From CAIVAT01 sp037128705 (GTDB lineage: Bacteria > Bacteroidota > Bacteroidia > Bacteroidales > FEN-979): a DNA stretch of 27,998 bases. A program made the translations under genes and the position numbers. The notes beneath the pieces were generated by a model that saw nothing but the letters and a program-made list of their open reading frames with translations, made no database searches and was not told the DNA's origin. Within the stretch, counting starts at the first letter, position 1; each line of letters opens with the position of its first letter. The stretch covers positions 1 through 27,998 of the forward strand of contig JBAXVX010000036.1 in NCBI GenBank assembly GCA_037128705.1. Reading direction: 5' to 3'. Shown here piece by piece: positions 1-7,743 of the stretch.

Positions 1-102
1 TGTTACCCTGTTACCTTGTTACCTTGTTACCTTGTTACCTTGTTACCCTGTTACCCTGTTACCCTGTTACCCTGTTACCCTGTCACCTTGTCACCTTGTT
101 AC
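1..102. repeat. 8-bp tandem array TGTTACCY (about 12.75 copies)
   Basis: Near-perfect tandem copies of the octamer TGTTACCT/TGTTACCC, with two TGTCACCT variants near the right end. Read on the minus strand the unit is RGGTRACA, the same unit found after the stop codons at 2570, 14735 and 20287. The array ends 9 bp before the ribE start and continues beyond the left window edge. It is the only array here that is not next to a visible stop codon. Confidence 0.95.
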
Positions 103-111
103 TAAATAAAA

Positions 112-753
112 ATGTTCACAGGAATCATTGAAGAAACCGGTCTGATCAAAGCCATTTATCACGGAGGGAACGCTTCGCAACTTACCATTGGGGCAAAGGT
201 GGTAGTGAGCGATATGAAGGTTGGCGACAGCATAAACACCAATGGCGTTTGCCTTACGGTCACCTCGTTCGGAGCCGATTTTTTTATGGCCGATGTGATG
301 CCTGAGACCATGCGCCTCACCAGTTTCAGTACATTAAAAACCGGCAGTGCCGTGAATCTCGAAAGGGCATTGCGGTTGAGTGACCGGCTCGGCGGCCACC
401 TCGTGAGCGGGCACATCGACGGCACAGGCAGGATCGGGCGGCGTTGGGAGGAGGACAATGCCGTTTGGCTGAACATCCTGGCTGACACGCAAATCCTGCG
501 GTACATTGTCGGGCGGGGATCAGTGGCTCTGGATGGCATGAGCCTGACAGTGACCTCCGTCGATCAGCGTTCATTCAGCGTCTCCATCATCCCGCACACC
601 CGGGCTGTGACCACGATCGGGGAGAAAAAAACAGGCGACATCCTGAACATTGAATGTGACATCATTGGTAAATACATTGAAAAATTGAATACTCCCGGGA
701 GTGGCGGATCGAAAATCGACCTGGACTTCCTTGCTAAAAATAATTTCCTATGA
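112..753 (+). CDS. ribE: Riboflavin synthase, alpha subunit
   Basis: Catalyses the dismutation of two 6,7-dimethyl-8-ribityllumazine molecules to riboflavin plus the pyrimidine product, the last step of cytoplasmic riboflavin synthesis. The protein is 213 aa, usual for the family, and starts with the hallmark MFTGIIEE. It shows the internal duplication of two lumazine-binding barrels: residues about 1-88 (NTNGVCLTVT, VNLERAL) and about 97-188 (GGHLVSGHIDGTG, ALDGMSLTVT, VSIIPHT). ATG at 112 is the first possible start and gives the canonical N-terminus. The stop overlaps the ribBA start in an ATGA, so the two genes are probably translationally coupled. The 111 bp upstream are almost entirely tandem repeat, and no FMN riboswitch can be recognised there. 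Some annotations use the symbol ribC for this gene. Confidence 0.97.
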   Translation: MFTGIIEETGLIKAIYHGGNASQLTIGAKVVVSDMKVGDSINTNGVCLTVTSFGADFFMADVMPETMRLTSFSTLKTGSAVNLERALRLSDRLGGHLVSGHIDGTGRIGRRWEEDNAVWLNILADTQILRYIVGRGSVALDGMSLTVTSVDQRSFSVSIIPHTRAVTTIGEKKTGDILNIECDIIGKYIEKLNTPGSGGSKIDLDFLAKNNFL

Positions 754-1976
754 CAAACTACAAATTCAACACGATTGATGAGGCACTTGAGGATATCCGC
801 AAAGGGAAGATGATCGTCGTGGTTGATGATGAAGACCGTGAAAATGAAGGCGATCTGGTGATTGCCGCTGAAAAGGTGACCCCTTCCATCATTAATTTTA
901 TGGCGAAAAACGGCGGGGGTCTGATTTGCCTTCCCATCGTACGCGACCGCCTGGAAGAGCTGAACATTGAGCGCATGGTGGTGAAGAACACCGATCCGAA
1001 CCGAACTGCTTTTACTGTTTCGGTCGATGCCATTGAATGTTCCACCGGGATATCGGCCCATGAACGGTCGCTGACGATAAAAAGACTGATCGACAATCAG
1101 ACCAAGGCACGTGATTTTACCCGCCCGGGTCACATTTTCCCGATCGAATACCGCGAAGGCGGCGTCCTGATCAGGGCCGGACATACTGAAGCATCGGTCG
1201 ACCTGGCTAAAATGGCCGGTTTATACCCGGCCGGCGTGATCTGCGAAATCATGAACGAAGACGGATCAATGGCCCGTGTGCCTCAGTTGATGAAATATGT
1301 TAAAAAGCACAACCTGAAGATCATTACCATCGTATCGCTCATCGACTACCGCCGAAAATCAGAAACCCTGGTCGAACGTGCTGCTGTGGTTGATATGCCT
1401 ACCAGGTATGGAGAATTCAGGGCCTACAGCTATGTAAGCAAAATAAGCAAGGAGAACCACCTTGCCCTGGTCAAGGGCGATATCACCGATGGAAAGCCGG
1501 TCCTGGTGCGTGTTCATTCAGAATGTCTTACCGGCGATGTTTTCGGGTCGATGCGTTGCGATTGCGGCGACCAGCTCGAAGTGGCCATGAAACAGATTGC
1601 AAAAGAGGGGCGCGGTGTGCTACTTTACATGAGACAAGAGGGCCGCGGCATCGGCCTGGATAATAAGATGCGGGCCTATTCCCTGCAGGACCAGGGGATG
1701 GATACGGTGGAAGCCAACAACGCGCTGGGTTTCGACGCCGATCTGCGTGACTATGGCACCGGAGCCGAGATACTTGTTGACCTCGGGATTAAAAAACTGA
1801 GGCTGCTTACCAACAATCCCCAGAAAATATCGGGGATTGAAGGATTCGGGCTGGAACTTATTGAACGGATCCCCATTCAAACCAAAAGCAATGCCAGTAA
1901 TATCCGGTATATGAAAACCAAGAAGGAAAAGCTGGGACATTTGCTTAATTTTACCGATGAATTGAAGAAAAAATAA
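750..1976 (+). CDS. ribBA: Bifunctional 3,4-dihydroxy-2-butanone-4-phosphate synthase / GTP cyclohydrolase II
   Basis: Supplies both starting branches of riboflavin synthesis: ribulose 5-phosphate to DHBP plus formate, and GTP to the diaminopyrimidine. The 408 aa match the usual fused form. The RibB half is residues 1 to about 202, with the acidic metal/substrate loop DDEDRENEGDL at 26-36 and RPGHIFP at 125-131. The RibA half is about 208-408, with zinc-ligand cysteines C259, C270 and C272 in SECLTGDVFGSMRCDCGDQ and the GTP-binding loop MRQEGRGIGLDNK at 294-306. Both active sites look intact, so both activities are expected. It overlaps ribE by 4 bp and precedes ribH by 62 bp. No ribD is visible in the window, so that step must be encoded elsewhere. 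Confidence 0.97.
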   Translation: MTNYKFNTIDEALEDIRKGKMIVVVDDEDRENEGDLVIAAEKVTPSIINFMAKNGGGLICLPIVRDRLEELNIERMVVKNTDPNRTAFTVSVDAIECSTGISAHERSLTIKRLIDNQTKARDFTRPGHIFPIEYREGGVLIRAGHTEASVDLAKMAGLYPAGVICEIMNEDGSMARVPQLMKYVKKHNLKIITIVSLIDYRRKSETLVERAAVVDMPTRYGEFRAYSYVSKISKENHLALVKGDITDGKPVLVRVHSECLTGDVFGSMRCDCGDQLEVAMKQIAKEGRGVLLYMRQEGRGIGLDNKMRAYSLQDQGMDTVEANNALGFDADLRDYGTGAEILVDLGIKKLRLLTNNPQKISGIEGFGLELIERIPIQTKSNASNIRYMKTKKEKLGHLLNFTDELKKK

Positions 1977-2038
1977 CTGATCCGCATCTTTGCGGCCTGT
2001 GTGGGAAATAAAGGAATAAATGACTAAAAAACAGCACT

Positions 2039-2500
2039 ATGAAAACAATTGAAGGAAAACTGGATGCCAAGGGACTGAAATTCGGTATTGTCATTGCCCG
2101 TTTCAATGAATTTATCAGCGGTAAATTACTTTCGGGCTGCCTTGACGGACTTATCCGTCACGGGGCGGATGAAGCAAATATAGATGTGGCCTGGTCGCCC
2201 GGTTCTTTTGAAATTCCCCTGTTGGCGCAGAAGCTGGCCGTAAGTAAGAAATATGATGCGGTGATATGCCTCGGGGCAGTGATCCGCGGCGCGACACCCC
2301 ACTTCGATTATGTTGCCTCTGAAGTTTCAAAGGGCGTTGCCCATGTTGCGCTGGAAACCGGCATCCCGGTGATCTTTGGCGTATTGACCACCGACAACAT
2401 CGAGCAGGCCATCGAGCGTGCAGGCACCAAAAGCGGGAACAAAGGATTCGACGCCGCCCTCGCCGCCATAGAGATGGCGAATGTGATGAGGGAACTTTAA
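2039..2500 (+). CDS. ribH: 6,7-dimethyl-8-ribityllumazine synthase
   Basis: Condenses the ribitylamino-pyrimidine with DHBP to give lumazine, the substrate of RibE. At 153 aa it has the normal single-domain length; family members assemble into pentamers or icosahedral capsids. Recognisable motifs are FNEFISGKLLSG at about 22-33, WSPGSFEIPL at about 51-60, GAVIRGATPHFDYV at about 81-94 with the catalytic-site histidine, and GVLTTDN followed by a C-terminal GNKGFDAALAAIEM helix. It follows ribBA by 62 bp in the same direction. That gap has only a weak 5-bp hairpin (1982-1995) and no clear promoter, so it is probably in one operon with ribE-ribBA. A GTGACGC tandem array begins 5 bp after its TAA stop. 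Confidence 0.97.
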   Translation: MKTIEGKLDAKGLKFGIVIARFNEFISGKLLSGCLDGLIRHGADEANIDVAWSPGSFEIPLLAQKLAVSKKYDAVICLGAVIRGATPHFDYVASEVSKGVAHVALETGIPVIFGVLTTDNIEQAIERAGTKSGNKGFDAALAAIEMANVMREL

Positions 2501-2505
2501 AAACC

Positions 2506-2573
2506 GTGACGCGTGACGCGTGACAAAATTTACCTTGTCACCTTGTCACCTTGTCACCTTGTTACCTTGTTAC
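2506..2573. repeat. Double array between convergent stops: GTGACGC heptamers, then CCTTGTYA octamers
   Basis: Positions 2506-2524 are 2.7 copies of GTGACGC in the ribH sense. Positions 2533-2573 are five octamers CCTTGTCA/CCTTGTTA plus one base; on the minus strand these read AGGTRACA in the sense of the OmpA-like gene. The two arrays face each other across about 8 bp (AAAATTTA). The terminal TTA (2570-2572) of the octamer array is the TAA stop codon of the minus-strand gene. Confidence 0.93.
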
Positions 2574-4558
2574 TTCTTTGTAATCACAAACACCGTCCTC
2601 CGGTTCCTGGCGCGTCCCTCCTCTGAATCGTTTTCGGCGACAGGCATCGCTTTTCCAAATCCTTTGTAGGTCAGCCGTTTTTCAGCAATACCCTTTTCTA
2701 TCAGGTAATTGTACACCGAGTGCGCCCGGCTTTCGGAAAGTTTCAGGTTGCTGGCATCATTGCCAATGTTGTCGGTATGACCCTGGATCTGGATGGATAT
2801 GTTCTGGCTTTCACTCAGGAAATCGATCAGCTGGTCAAGGACCGCCTTCGATTCCATGGTCAGGTCGAAGGAGTTGAACGGGAAATAGATGTCGTTGATG
2901 CGATAGGATTTATTCAGCTCGATCGGTTTCATCTCAATATCAATCCTGGCAGGAAGTTTAAACATGCTGTCAACTTTGGCAATATACCTTGACTCGTACA
3001 CATGCCCCTCCTTCTTGACCGTCATGATATAATCGCTGTTAAATGGCGCAACCGCCACATAGTTCCCTGTGACTGAATCCATTGGTATATTGGAAATCTT
3101 TTTGGTGTCCAGGTTTTTCAATTCAATATGCGCCTTCACCGGTTCGGCGGAGTATTCCGACTTGATATTTCCACGGATGAGGAGAACCTTCTCGGGACGC
3201 GCGGCATCATAGAGTTCAAAAGAGTAGAGATCCCAGCCGCCTTTGCCGTTGAATTTATTGGAGGCAAAGAAACCCTGCATGCCGTCGGTACTAACGAAAA
3301 ATCCCACCTCGTCATCGGGGGAATTGATGGGATATCCGATGTTTTTTGGCTTGGTCCACAGACCATGATCATCCAGTTTGGAATAAAAGATATCATATCC
3401 TCCAAGGCCCATCCATCCGTCGGAAGAAAAATAGAGTGTTTTCTCGTCCGGATGAAAAAATGGAGATTTCTCATTCCCGGTTGAATTGATGAGGGGTCCG
3501 AGATTGATCGGAGTACCCCATTCCCCCGATTCACTTTTGATGGACCTGTAAATATCATATCCGCCAAAGCCGCCGCTCCGGTCACTTACAAAATAAAGGG
3601 TTCGCCCGTCGGCCGAAATGGTTGGCTGTGATTCCCATGAACCGGGCAGATTGATCTTGTTGCTCACGCTTTTAATCGGGCTCCAATCGCCGTTCACATT
3701 TTCGGAATAATAGATGTCACAGTTCAGATATTTCTTTACATTGTCAAATTTGCACACCGTATAATAGAGGGTGTTGTTGTCGGCTGTTAGGGTCGCCCCT
3801 CCCTCATTGTCATTGACGTTAAAGGGTTCGGGCATCTCCTCCCCCTCTTCAAATTTGCCATCCGGATTGCGCATGCTGTAAAGGAACCGCTCCTTCATCT
3901 TGGTCTCCCTGAACAGGCTGTTTTTTCCGGGTTCGATCTTGATTTCCCGTGTGAAAAGAGCCATCTGGTTATCGGGCGACAGGATGGGCAGGTACTCATT
4001 TTGCGGGGTTGAAATACCCTCGACCACCTGCGGGGTAAAAGGAACAGGATGACCCGTCATTTCCAGGTAAAATTTCGAATACTTCTGGAGACTGACGGCA
4101 CGGTTATAATCCTCATCCTTCTTTATCTTGTCAACATCTTTCAGAAATTCATCCAGGTTTTTCAGTGCAAGCGCGTAGTTCTCCTCGCCATAATAGATCT
4201 CGCCAAGATAATAGTAGGCATAGACATCATAGGTTGGACATAATTCGATCACCTTCCGCAGATTCTTCTCCGCTTCCCTGAAATTGTTATCCGCCTTTTT
4301 AAAATTGACCAGTCCAAGCACAAAATAGGCATCCACGCAACCGGACTCCTCGCTGATCACCTTCCGCATCTGCTGCCCGGCCAGGTTATAGTTCCCCCTT
4401 TTCAGGTAGTCAATGCCCTCCTGGTAGGTTTTTTCCGTCTTCTTTTCGAGCTTGATTTTGCAGGAATCACTGGCCAACTGGGCTTTTAAACCAGGTAGTA
4501 AAATGATAAGAAAGCATACCATCATCAATCGCTTCAAACCATACAGGATGGGCTTCAT
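2570..4558 (-). CDS. TPR / PD40 propeller / OmpA-family envelope protein (PorE-like architecture)
   Basis: A predicted periplasmic or outer-membrane-associated peptidoglycan-binding protein of 662 aa. The frame stays open to 4753, but ATG at 4558 is chosen. It begins a signal peptide (MKPILYGLKRLMMVCFLIIL...KAQ), whereas a longer form would overlap the divergent aguB. Domains in order: TPR-like repeats at about 45-165; PD40/WD40-like propeller at about 185-450, with repeated blocks such as ADGRTLYFVSDRSGGFGGYD; a carboxypeptidase-regulatory-like domain at about 455-545; and OmpA_C at about 552-660 with HTDNIGN and LSESRA, giving the diaminopimelate-contact pair D596/R611. This order is that of PorE, the type IX secretion protein thought to tether the machine to peptidoglycan. 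Unlike PorE there is no lipobox, and Bacteroidota carry paralogues with this layout, so a T9SS role is inference. Confidence 0.9.
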   Translation of the reverse strand: MKPILYGLKRLMMVCFLIILLPGLKAQLASDSCKIKLEKKTEKTYQEGIDYLKRGNYNLAGQQMRKVISEESGCVDAYFVLGLVNFKKADNNFREAEKNLRKVIELCPTYDVYAYYYLGEIYYGEENYALALKNLDEFLKDVDKIKKDEDYNRAVSLQKYSKFYLEMTGHPVPFTPQVVEGISTPQNEYLPILSPDNQMALFTREIKIEPGKNSLFRETKMKERFLYSMRNPDGKFEEGEEMPEPFNVNDNEGGATLTADNNTLYYTVCKFDNVKKYLNCDIYYSENVNGDWSPIKSVSNKINLPGSWESQPTISADGRTLYFVSDRSGGFGGYDIYRSIKSESGEWGTPINLGPLINSTGNEKSPFFHPDEKTLYFSSDGWMGLGGYDIFYSKLDDHGLWTKPKNIGYPINSPDDEVGFFVSTDGMQGFFASNKFNGKGGWDLYSFELYDAARPEKVLLIRGNIKSEYSAEPVKAHIELKNLDTKKISNIPMDSVTGNYVAVAPFNSDYIMTVKKEGHVYESRYIAKVDSMFKLPARIDIEMKPIELNKSYRINDIYFPFNSFDLTMESKAVLDQLIDFLSESQNISIQIQGHTDNIGNDASNLKLSESRAHSVYNYLIEKGIAEKRLTYKGFGKAMPVAENDSEEGRARNRRTVFVITKK

Positions 4559-4572
4559 GGGGATAATTTTGT

Positions 4573-4580
4573 CAAAGGTA
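4573..4580 (-). promoter_or_regulatory. Candidate -7 element TACCTTTG for the OmpA-like gene
   Basis: The minus strand reads TACCTTTG, an exact match to the Bacteroidota -7 consensus TAnnTTTG, ending 14 bp before the ATG at 4558. No convincing TTTG -33 element lies at the right spacing, so this is only a moderate call. Confidence 0.45.
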
Positions 4581-4589
4581 TAGGGAAAT

Positions 4590-4605
4590 ATCGTAATTTT
4601 ACGAT
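4590..4605. promoter_or_regulatory. Perfect 7-2-7 palindrome in the divergent OmpA-like/aguB intergenic region
   Basis: ATCGTAA-TT-TTACGAT is a perfect inverted repeat in the 70-bp gap between the divergent starts at 4558 and 4629. It overlaps TAATTTTA (4594-4601), a 7-of-8 match to a + strand -7 element for aguB. It could be an operator, but its half-site ATCGTAA is also the heptamer of the tandem arrays at 5554, 17808 and 20367, so it may instead be an inverted repeat remnant. Confidence 0.5.
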
Positions 4606-4628
4606 TCGGCTTAGTTAATAATGTTGCC

Positions 4629-5510
4629 ATGATGGATTCAAATTCAGTCAGGGTCGGACTCATCCAGATGTCGTGCGGGCCGGACAAAAAAGCCAATCTG
4701 GACAAATCGATCCTCAGGATCAGGGAGACTGCCAAACTCGGGGCACAGATCATATGCCTTCAGGAGCTGTTTGCCACCACTTATTTCTGCTGGGAGGAAA
4801 ACCACGATTATTTCGGCCTGGCAGAGTCGATCCCGGGGCCCACCACGAAAATCCTGGGAGAGGTAGCCCGCGAACTGGATGTGGTGATCGTAGCCTCGCT
4901 GTTCGAAAAACGAACCGAAGGGATCTATCACAATACCGTGGCAGTATTGGATGCCGATGGAAGCTACCTTGGGAAATACCGCAAGCACCATATCCCGGAT
5001 GACCCGGGTTATTATGAAAAATTTTACTTCACGCCGGGTGACAAGGGGTACCAGGTTTTTCAGACGAAATACGCCCGGATCGGCACGCTCATCTGCTGGG
5101 ATCAATGGTATCCCGAAGCAGCGAGGATAACCAGCCTGATGGGGGCACAGATTATCTTTTACCCAACGGCCATCGGATGGGCTCTATCACAGGATGATGA
5201 ATTAAACAGGCAGCAATACCAGGCCTGGCAAACGGTTCAGCGCGGGCACGCCATTGCCAACGGGGTGCATGTCATCGCCGTTAACCGTACCGGGACGGAG
5301 GGTTCTATGAACTTTTGGGGCGGCTCCTTCATCTCCGATCCCTTTGGCGTTCTGATGTTCCAGGCATCGCACGACCGGGAGGAGATCATTGTCAGGGATC
5401 TTGACCTGGCTAAATCAGGCGAAACCAGAATTCACTGGCCCTTCATGCGCGACCGGCGGATCGACAGCTACGGGCCGATCTTGGAAAGATATCTGGGGAA
5501 GGAGCAATGA
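4629..5510 (+). CDS. aguB: N-carbamoylputrescine amidase (nitrilase superfamily)
   Basis: Hydrolyses N-carbamoylputrescine to putrescine, CO2 and ammonia, the second step of the agmatine route to putrescine. The 293 aa match the family length. The nitrilase catalytic triad is visible: E46 in CLQELFATTYFCWEE, K119 in KYRKHHIPDDPGYYEKFYF and C156 in GTLICWDQWYPEAAR. The long CWDQWYPEAAR block and the tryptophan-rich C-terminal half (NFWGGSFISDPFG) fit AguB better than other omega-amidases. An alternative ATG lies one codon downstream at 4632. It is divergent from the OmpA-like gene and is followed by aguA after 91 bp of tandem repeats, which supports the pathway assignment. Confidence 0.95.
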   Translation: MMDSNSVRVGLIQMSCGPDKKANLDKSILRIRETAKLGAQIICLQELFATTYFCWEENHDYFGLAESIPGPTTKILGEVARELDVVIVASLFEKRTEGIYHNTVAVLDADGSYLGKYRKHHIPDDPGYYEKFYFTPGDKGYQVFQTKYARIGTLICWDQWYPEAARITSLMGAQIIFYPTAIGWALSQDDELNRQQYQAWQTVQRGHAIANGVHVIAVNRTGTEGSMNFWGGSFISDPFGVLMFQASHDREEIIVRDLDLAKSGETRIHWPFMRDRRIDSYGPILERYLGKEQ

Positions 5511-5512
5511 AC

Positions 5513-5595
5513 GTGACACGTGACGCGTGACGCGTGACGAAAAAAATCAAAAAATCGTATATCGTAAATCGTATATCGTAAATCGTATATCTTAA
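5513..5595. repeat. GTGACRC heptamer array followed by ATCGTAW heptamer array
   Basis: Positions 5513-5538 hold 3.7 copies of GTGACAC/GTGACGC starting 2 bp after the aguB TGA. An A-rich spacer follows (5539-5553). Positions 5554-5595 hold six in-phase heptamers ATCGTAT/ATCGTAA, the last degenerate (ATCTTAA). The array fills the whole aguB-aguA intergenic region, leaving 6 bp before the aguA ATG. Confidence 0.95.
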
Positions 5596-5601
5596 ACACA
5601 C

Positions 5602-6654
5602 ATGCCTTTCCCTCCATCTTCTCCCAAAGAACTGGGTTATCATTTTCCGGCCGAATGGTCGGAGCATCGTGCTACGTGGCTCAGTTATCCGCACGACGAT
5701 TCCTACTCATGGCCCGGAACACTTTCCCGGATCTTTCCCTTTTATAACAGGTTCATCAAGGAACTTTCAAAGGGAGAACAGGTTTGCATCAATGTCAGGA
5801 CTGAAGCGCTTTGCGACAGTGTCATCAAGGATCTAACCCTTCTGGGGGTTGACATGAATAAGATCACCCTGCTCATCCACCCGACCAACGACGCATGGTG
5901 CCGCGATCATGGCCCGGCATTCCTTGTACAGCCCGGGGCAAAGGATCCCAGGGTGATTGTGAGCTGGCGTTACAATGCCTGGGGAGATAAATATGCCCAT
6001 GACCTGGATGAAAAGATCCCCTCACTGGTTGGAGAATATCTGCATCTCCCCGTCTTCTATCCGGGCATCGTCATGGAGGGCGGTGCCGTTGATTTCAATG
6101 GGAAAGGAACTTTGTTGACAACAAACCAGTGCTTGCTGCATGAAAACCGGAACCCGGGACTGTTTCAGCACGAGATTGAGGAATACCTGCATAATTTCTA
6201 TGGAGTTGAGCAGGTGCTCTGGCTCGACGAAGGCATTGACGGGGATGACACCAATGGCCATATTGATGATATTACGCGGTTTTTCAGGGAGGATGCGGTG
6301 GTGACCATGGTAGAGACAACCCGGTCGGATGCCAACCATAAAATCCTTCAGGAAAATCTCAGGAAGTTAAAGACAATGCGGCTATCCAATGGCAAACAAC
6401 TTGATGTCGCCGAGATCCAGATGCCCAAACCGGTTATTTACGACCAACAGCGGCTGCCCGCCTCCTATGCAAACTTTTATATCGCCAACAAATCGGTGAT
6501 CGTACCCAATTTCCAGTGCAAAGAGGATGATAAAGCCATGCGGATCCTTGAAGAATGTTTCCCCGACCGGAGCATCATCGGCATCGACTCGGTGGAGATC
6601 ATCTGGGGACTTGGGTCATTTCACTGCCTCTCGCAGCAGGAACCGAAGGAATGA
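5602..6654 (+). CDS. aguA: Agmatine deiminase (agmatine iminohydrolase)
   Basis: Converts agmatine to N-carbamoylputrescine and ammonia, the substrate for the adjacent AguB. It has 350 aa of the peptidylarginine-deiminase-type alpha/beta propeller family. Visible motifs are GYHFPAEWSEHRATWLSYP at 12-30, NDAWCRDHGPAFLV at 96-109 (substrate-guanidinium Asp102), MEGGAVDFNGKGTLLTT at about 158-174, DDTNGHIDD with catalytic H220, and the nucleophile C342 in GLGSFHCLSQQ. ATG at 5602 is 6 bp after the heptamer array. The last 34 bp overlap the end of the convergent aroC, and the nucleophile codon (6625-6627) lies inside that overlap. No terminator separates the two genes. The aguB-aguA order supports putrescine synthesis from arginine-derived agmatine. 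Confidence 0.95.
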   Translation: MPFPPSSPKELGYHFPAEWSEHRATWLSYPHDDSYSWPGTLSRIFPFYNRFIKELSKGEQVCINVRTEALCDSVIKDLTLLGVDMNKITLLIHPTNDAWCRDHGPAFLVQPGAKDPRVIVSWRYNAWGDKYAHDLDEKIPSLVGEYLHLPVFYPGIVMEGGAVDFNGKGTLLTTNQCLLHENRNPGLFQHEIEEYLHNFYGVEQVLWLDEGIDGDDTNGHIDDITRFFREDAVVTMVETTRSDANHKILQENLRKLKTMRLSNGKQLDVAEIQMPKPVIYDQQRLPASYANFYIANKSVIVPNFQCKEDDKAMRILEECFPDRSIIGIDSVEIIWGLGSFHCLSQQEPKE

Positions 6655-7709
6655 CCTTGTTCCCTTCTCAAATGATCCGCCAGTACCAGCGCGCCCATGG
6701 CTTCGACGATGGGCAGGGCACGGGGGACAACGCAAATGTCGTGGCGTCCCTTTCCCTTGAGTGTAACGGGTTCGCCCGACAGGTTCAAGGTCTCCTGGTC
6801 TTTCATCAGGGTGGAGACCGGTTTGAAGGCCACGCGGAAACGGATCTCCTCCCCGTTTGAGATCCCACCCTGGATTCCTCCGGAATGGTTGGTGAGCGTC
6901 CTGATTTCTCCATCCCGGTTTACCAGCAGGTCGTTGTGTTCGGAGCCCCGCATGGAGGCTCCCCTGAAACCTGAACCATACTCGAATCCCTTCACGGCAT
7001 TGATGCTGAACATGGCTTTGGCAAGGTCGGCCTGCAGTTTGTCGAACACGGGCTCACCAAGTCCAGCCGGGACCCCTGTCATCGCGCAGGAGATGATGCC
7101 GCCCGTGGTATCGCCCTCTGCTTTAATCTGTTTTAGAAAATCAAGGATCGCCGGGTCTCCATTCAGAAACGGACTTCCGGTCTGGTCAGGATCCGGAACT
7201 CCGGTTTCAGGGTCAGCGATCTGAAAGGGTCCTATCTGCGATATCCAGCTGCGGATCCGGATATTTTTTGAATGCAGAAACAATTTGGCGAAGGCGCCGC
7301 CGGCAACACGGGCCACGGTTTCACGGGCCGAGGAACGGCCTCCCCCGCGCGGATCGCGGATTCCGTACTTCTTTTGCCATGTGAAATCGGCATGCGACGG
7401 CCGGTAAACCTTGCTGATCTGGTCATAGTCGCCAGGTTTCTGGTCATTGTTATACACCAGGAAGGCAATGGGCGCCCCGGTGGTTTTTCCCTCGAAAATT
7501 CCTGAAATAACATGAAGGATGTCCTCCTCCTGGCGAGGAGACGCTAAAAACTCCATCCCGGGACGGCGCCGGTTCAGTTCAAACTGAATATAGGGAAGGT
7601 CAATTTCAAAATTGGATGGAAAACCGTCGAGAACGCCGCCAACTGCTTCACCATGCGACTCGCCAAAGGTAGTAAGCACAAGCACCTTACCAAATGAGTT
7701 TCCCGACAT
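6621..7709 (-). CDS. aroC: Chorismate synthase
   Basis: Converts 5-enolpyruvylshikimate 3-phosphate to chorismate, the last shikimate-pathway step, using reduced FMN. The 362 aa are normal. Signatures are FGESHGEAVGGVLDGFP at 15-31 (family block 1), RPSHADFTWQKKYG followed by RDPRGGGRSSARET and RVAGGA, GASMRGSEHND, TNHSGGIQGGISNG, and GRHDICVVPRALPIVEAMGA near the C-terminus. ATG at 7709 gives the usual MSGNSFG start. The final 11 residues and stop are encoded opposite the end of aguA in a convergent overlap of 34 bp. Upstream lies the minus-strand DUF349 gene, separated by 56 bp that include a GTGACRC array. TATCTTGA just upstream is only an imperfect -7 match. Confidence 0.97.
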   Translation of the reverse strand: MSGNSFGKVLVLTTFGESHGEAVGGVLDGFPSNFEIDLPYIQFELNRRRPGMEFLASPRQEEDILHVISGIFEGKTTGAPIAFLVYNNDQKPGDYDQISKVYRPSHADFTWQKKYGIRDPRGGGRSSARETVARVAGGAFAKLFLHSKNIRIRSWISQIGPFQIADPETGVPDPDQTGSPFLNGDPAILDFLKQIKAEGDTTGGIISCAMTGVPAGLGEPVFDKLQADLAKAMFSINAVKGFEYGSGFRGASMRGSEHNDLLVNRDGEIRTLTNHSGGIQGGISNGEEIRFRVAFKPVSTLMKDQETLNLSGEPVTLKGKGRHDICVVPRALPIVEAMGALVLADHLRREQGHSFGSCCERQ

Positions 7710-7743
7710 AAATCCAGATTTTGGAAATTTTCAAGATATCTTT

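Noticed and set aside
1..102. CRISPR-like appearance of the tandem arrays
   Set aside because: Units are 7-8 bp and directly abutting, with no unique spacers and no cas genes nearby.
1982..1995. Small hairpin CCGCA-TCTT-TGCGG between ribBA and ribH
   Set aside because: Five-bp stem without a T-tract; not enough for a terminator or a regulatory RNA.
5443..5694. Minus-strand open frame with a repeated IYDIRFTIYD peptide (also at 17517-17843 and 20238-20435)
   Set aside because: The peptide is only the translation of the ATCGTAW heptamer array (three heptamers = seven residues), joined to antisense of real genes. Not a protein.
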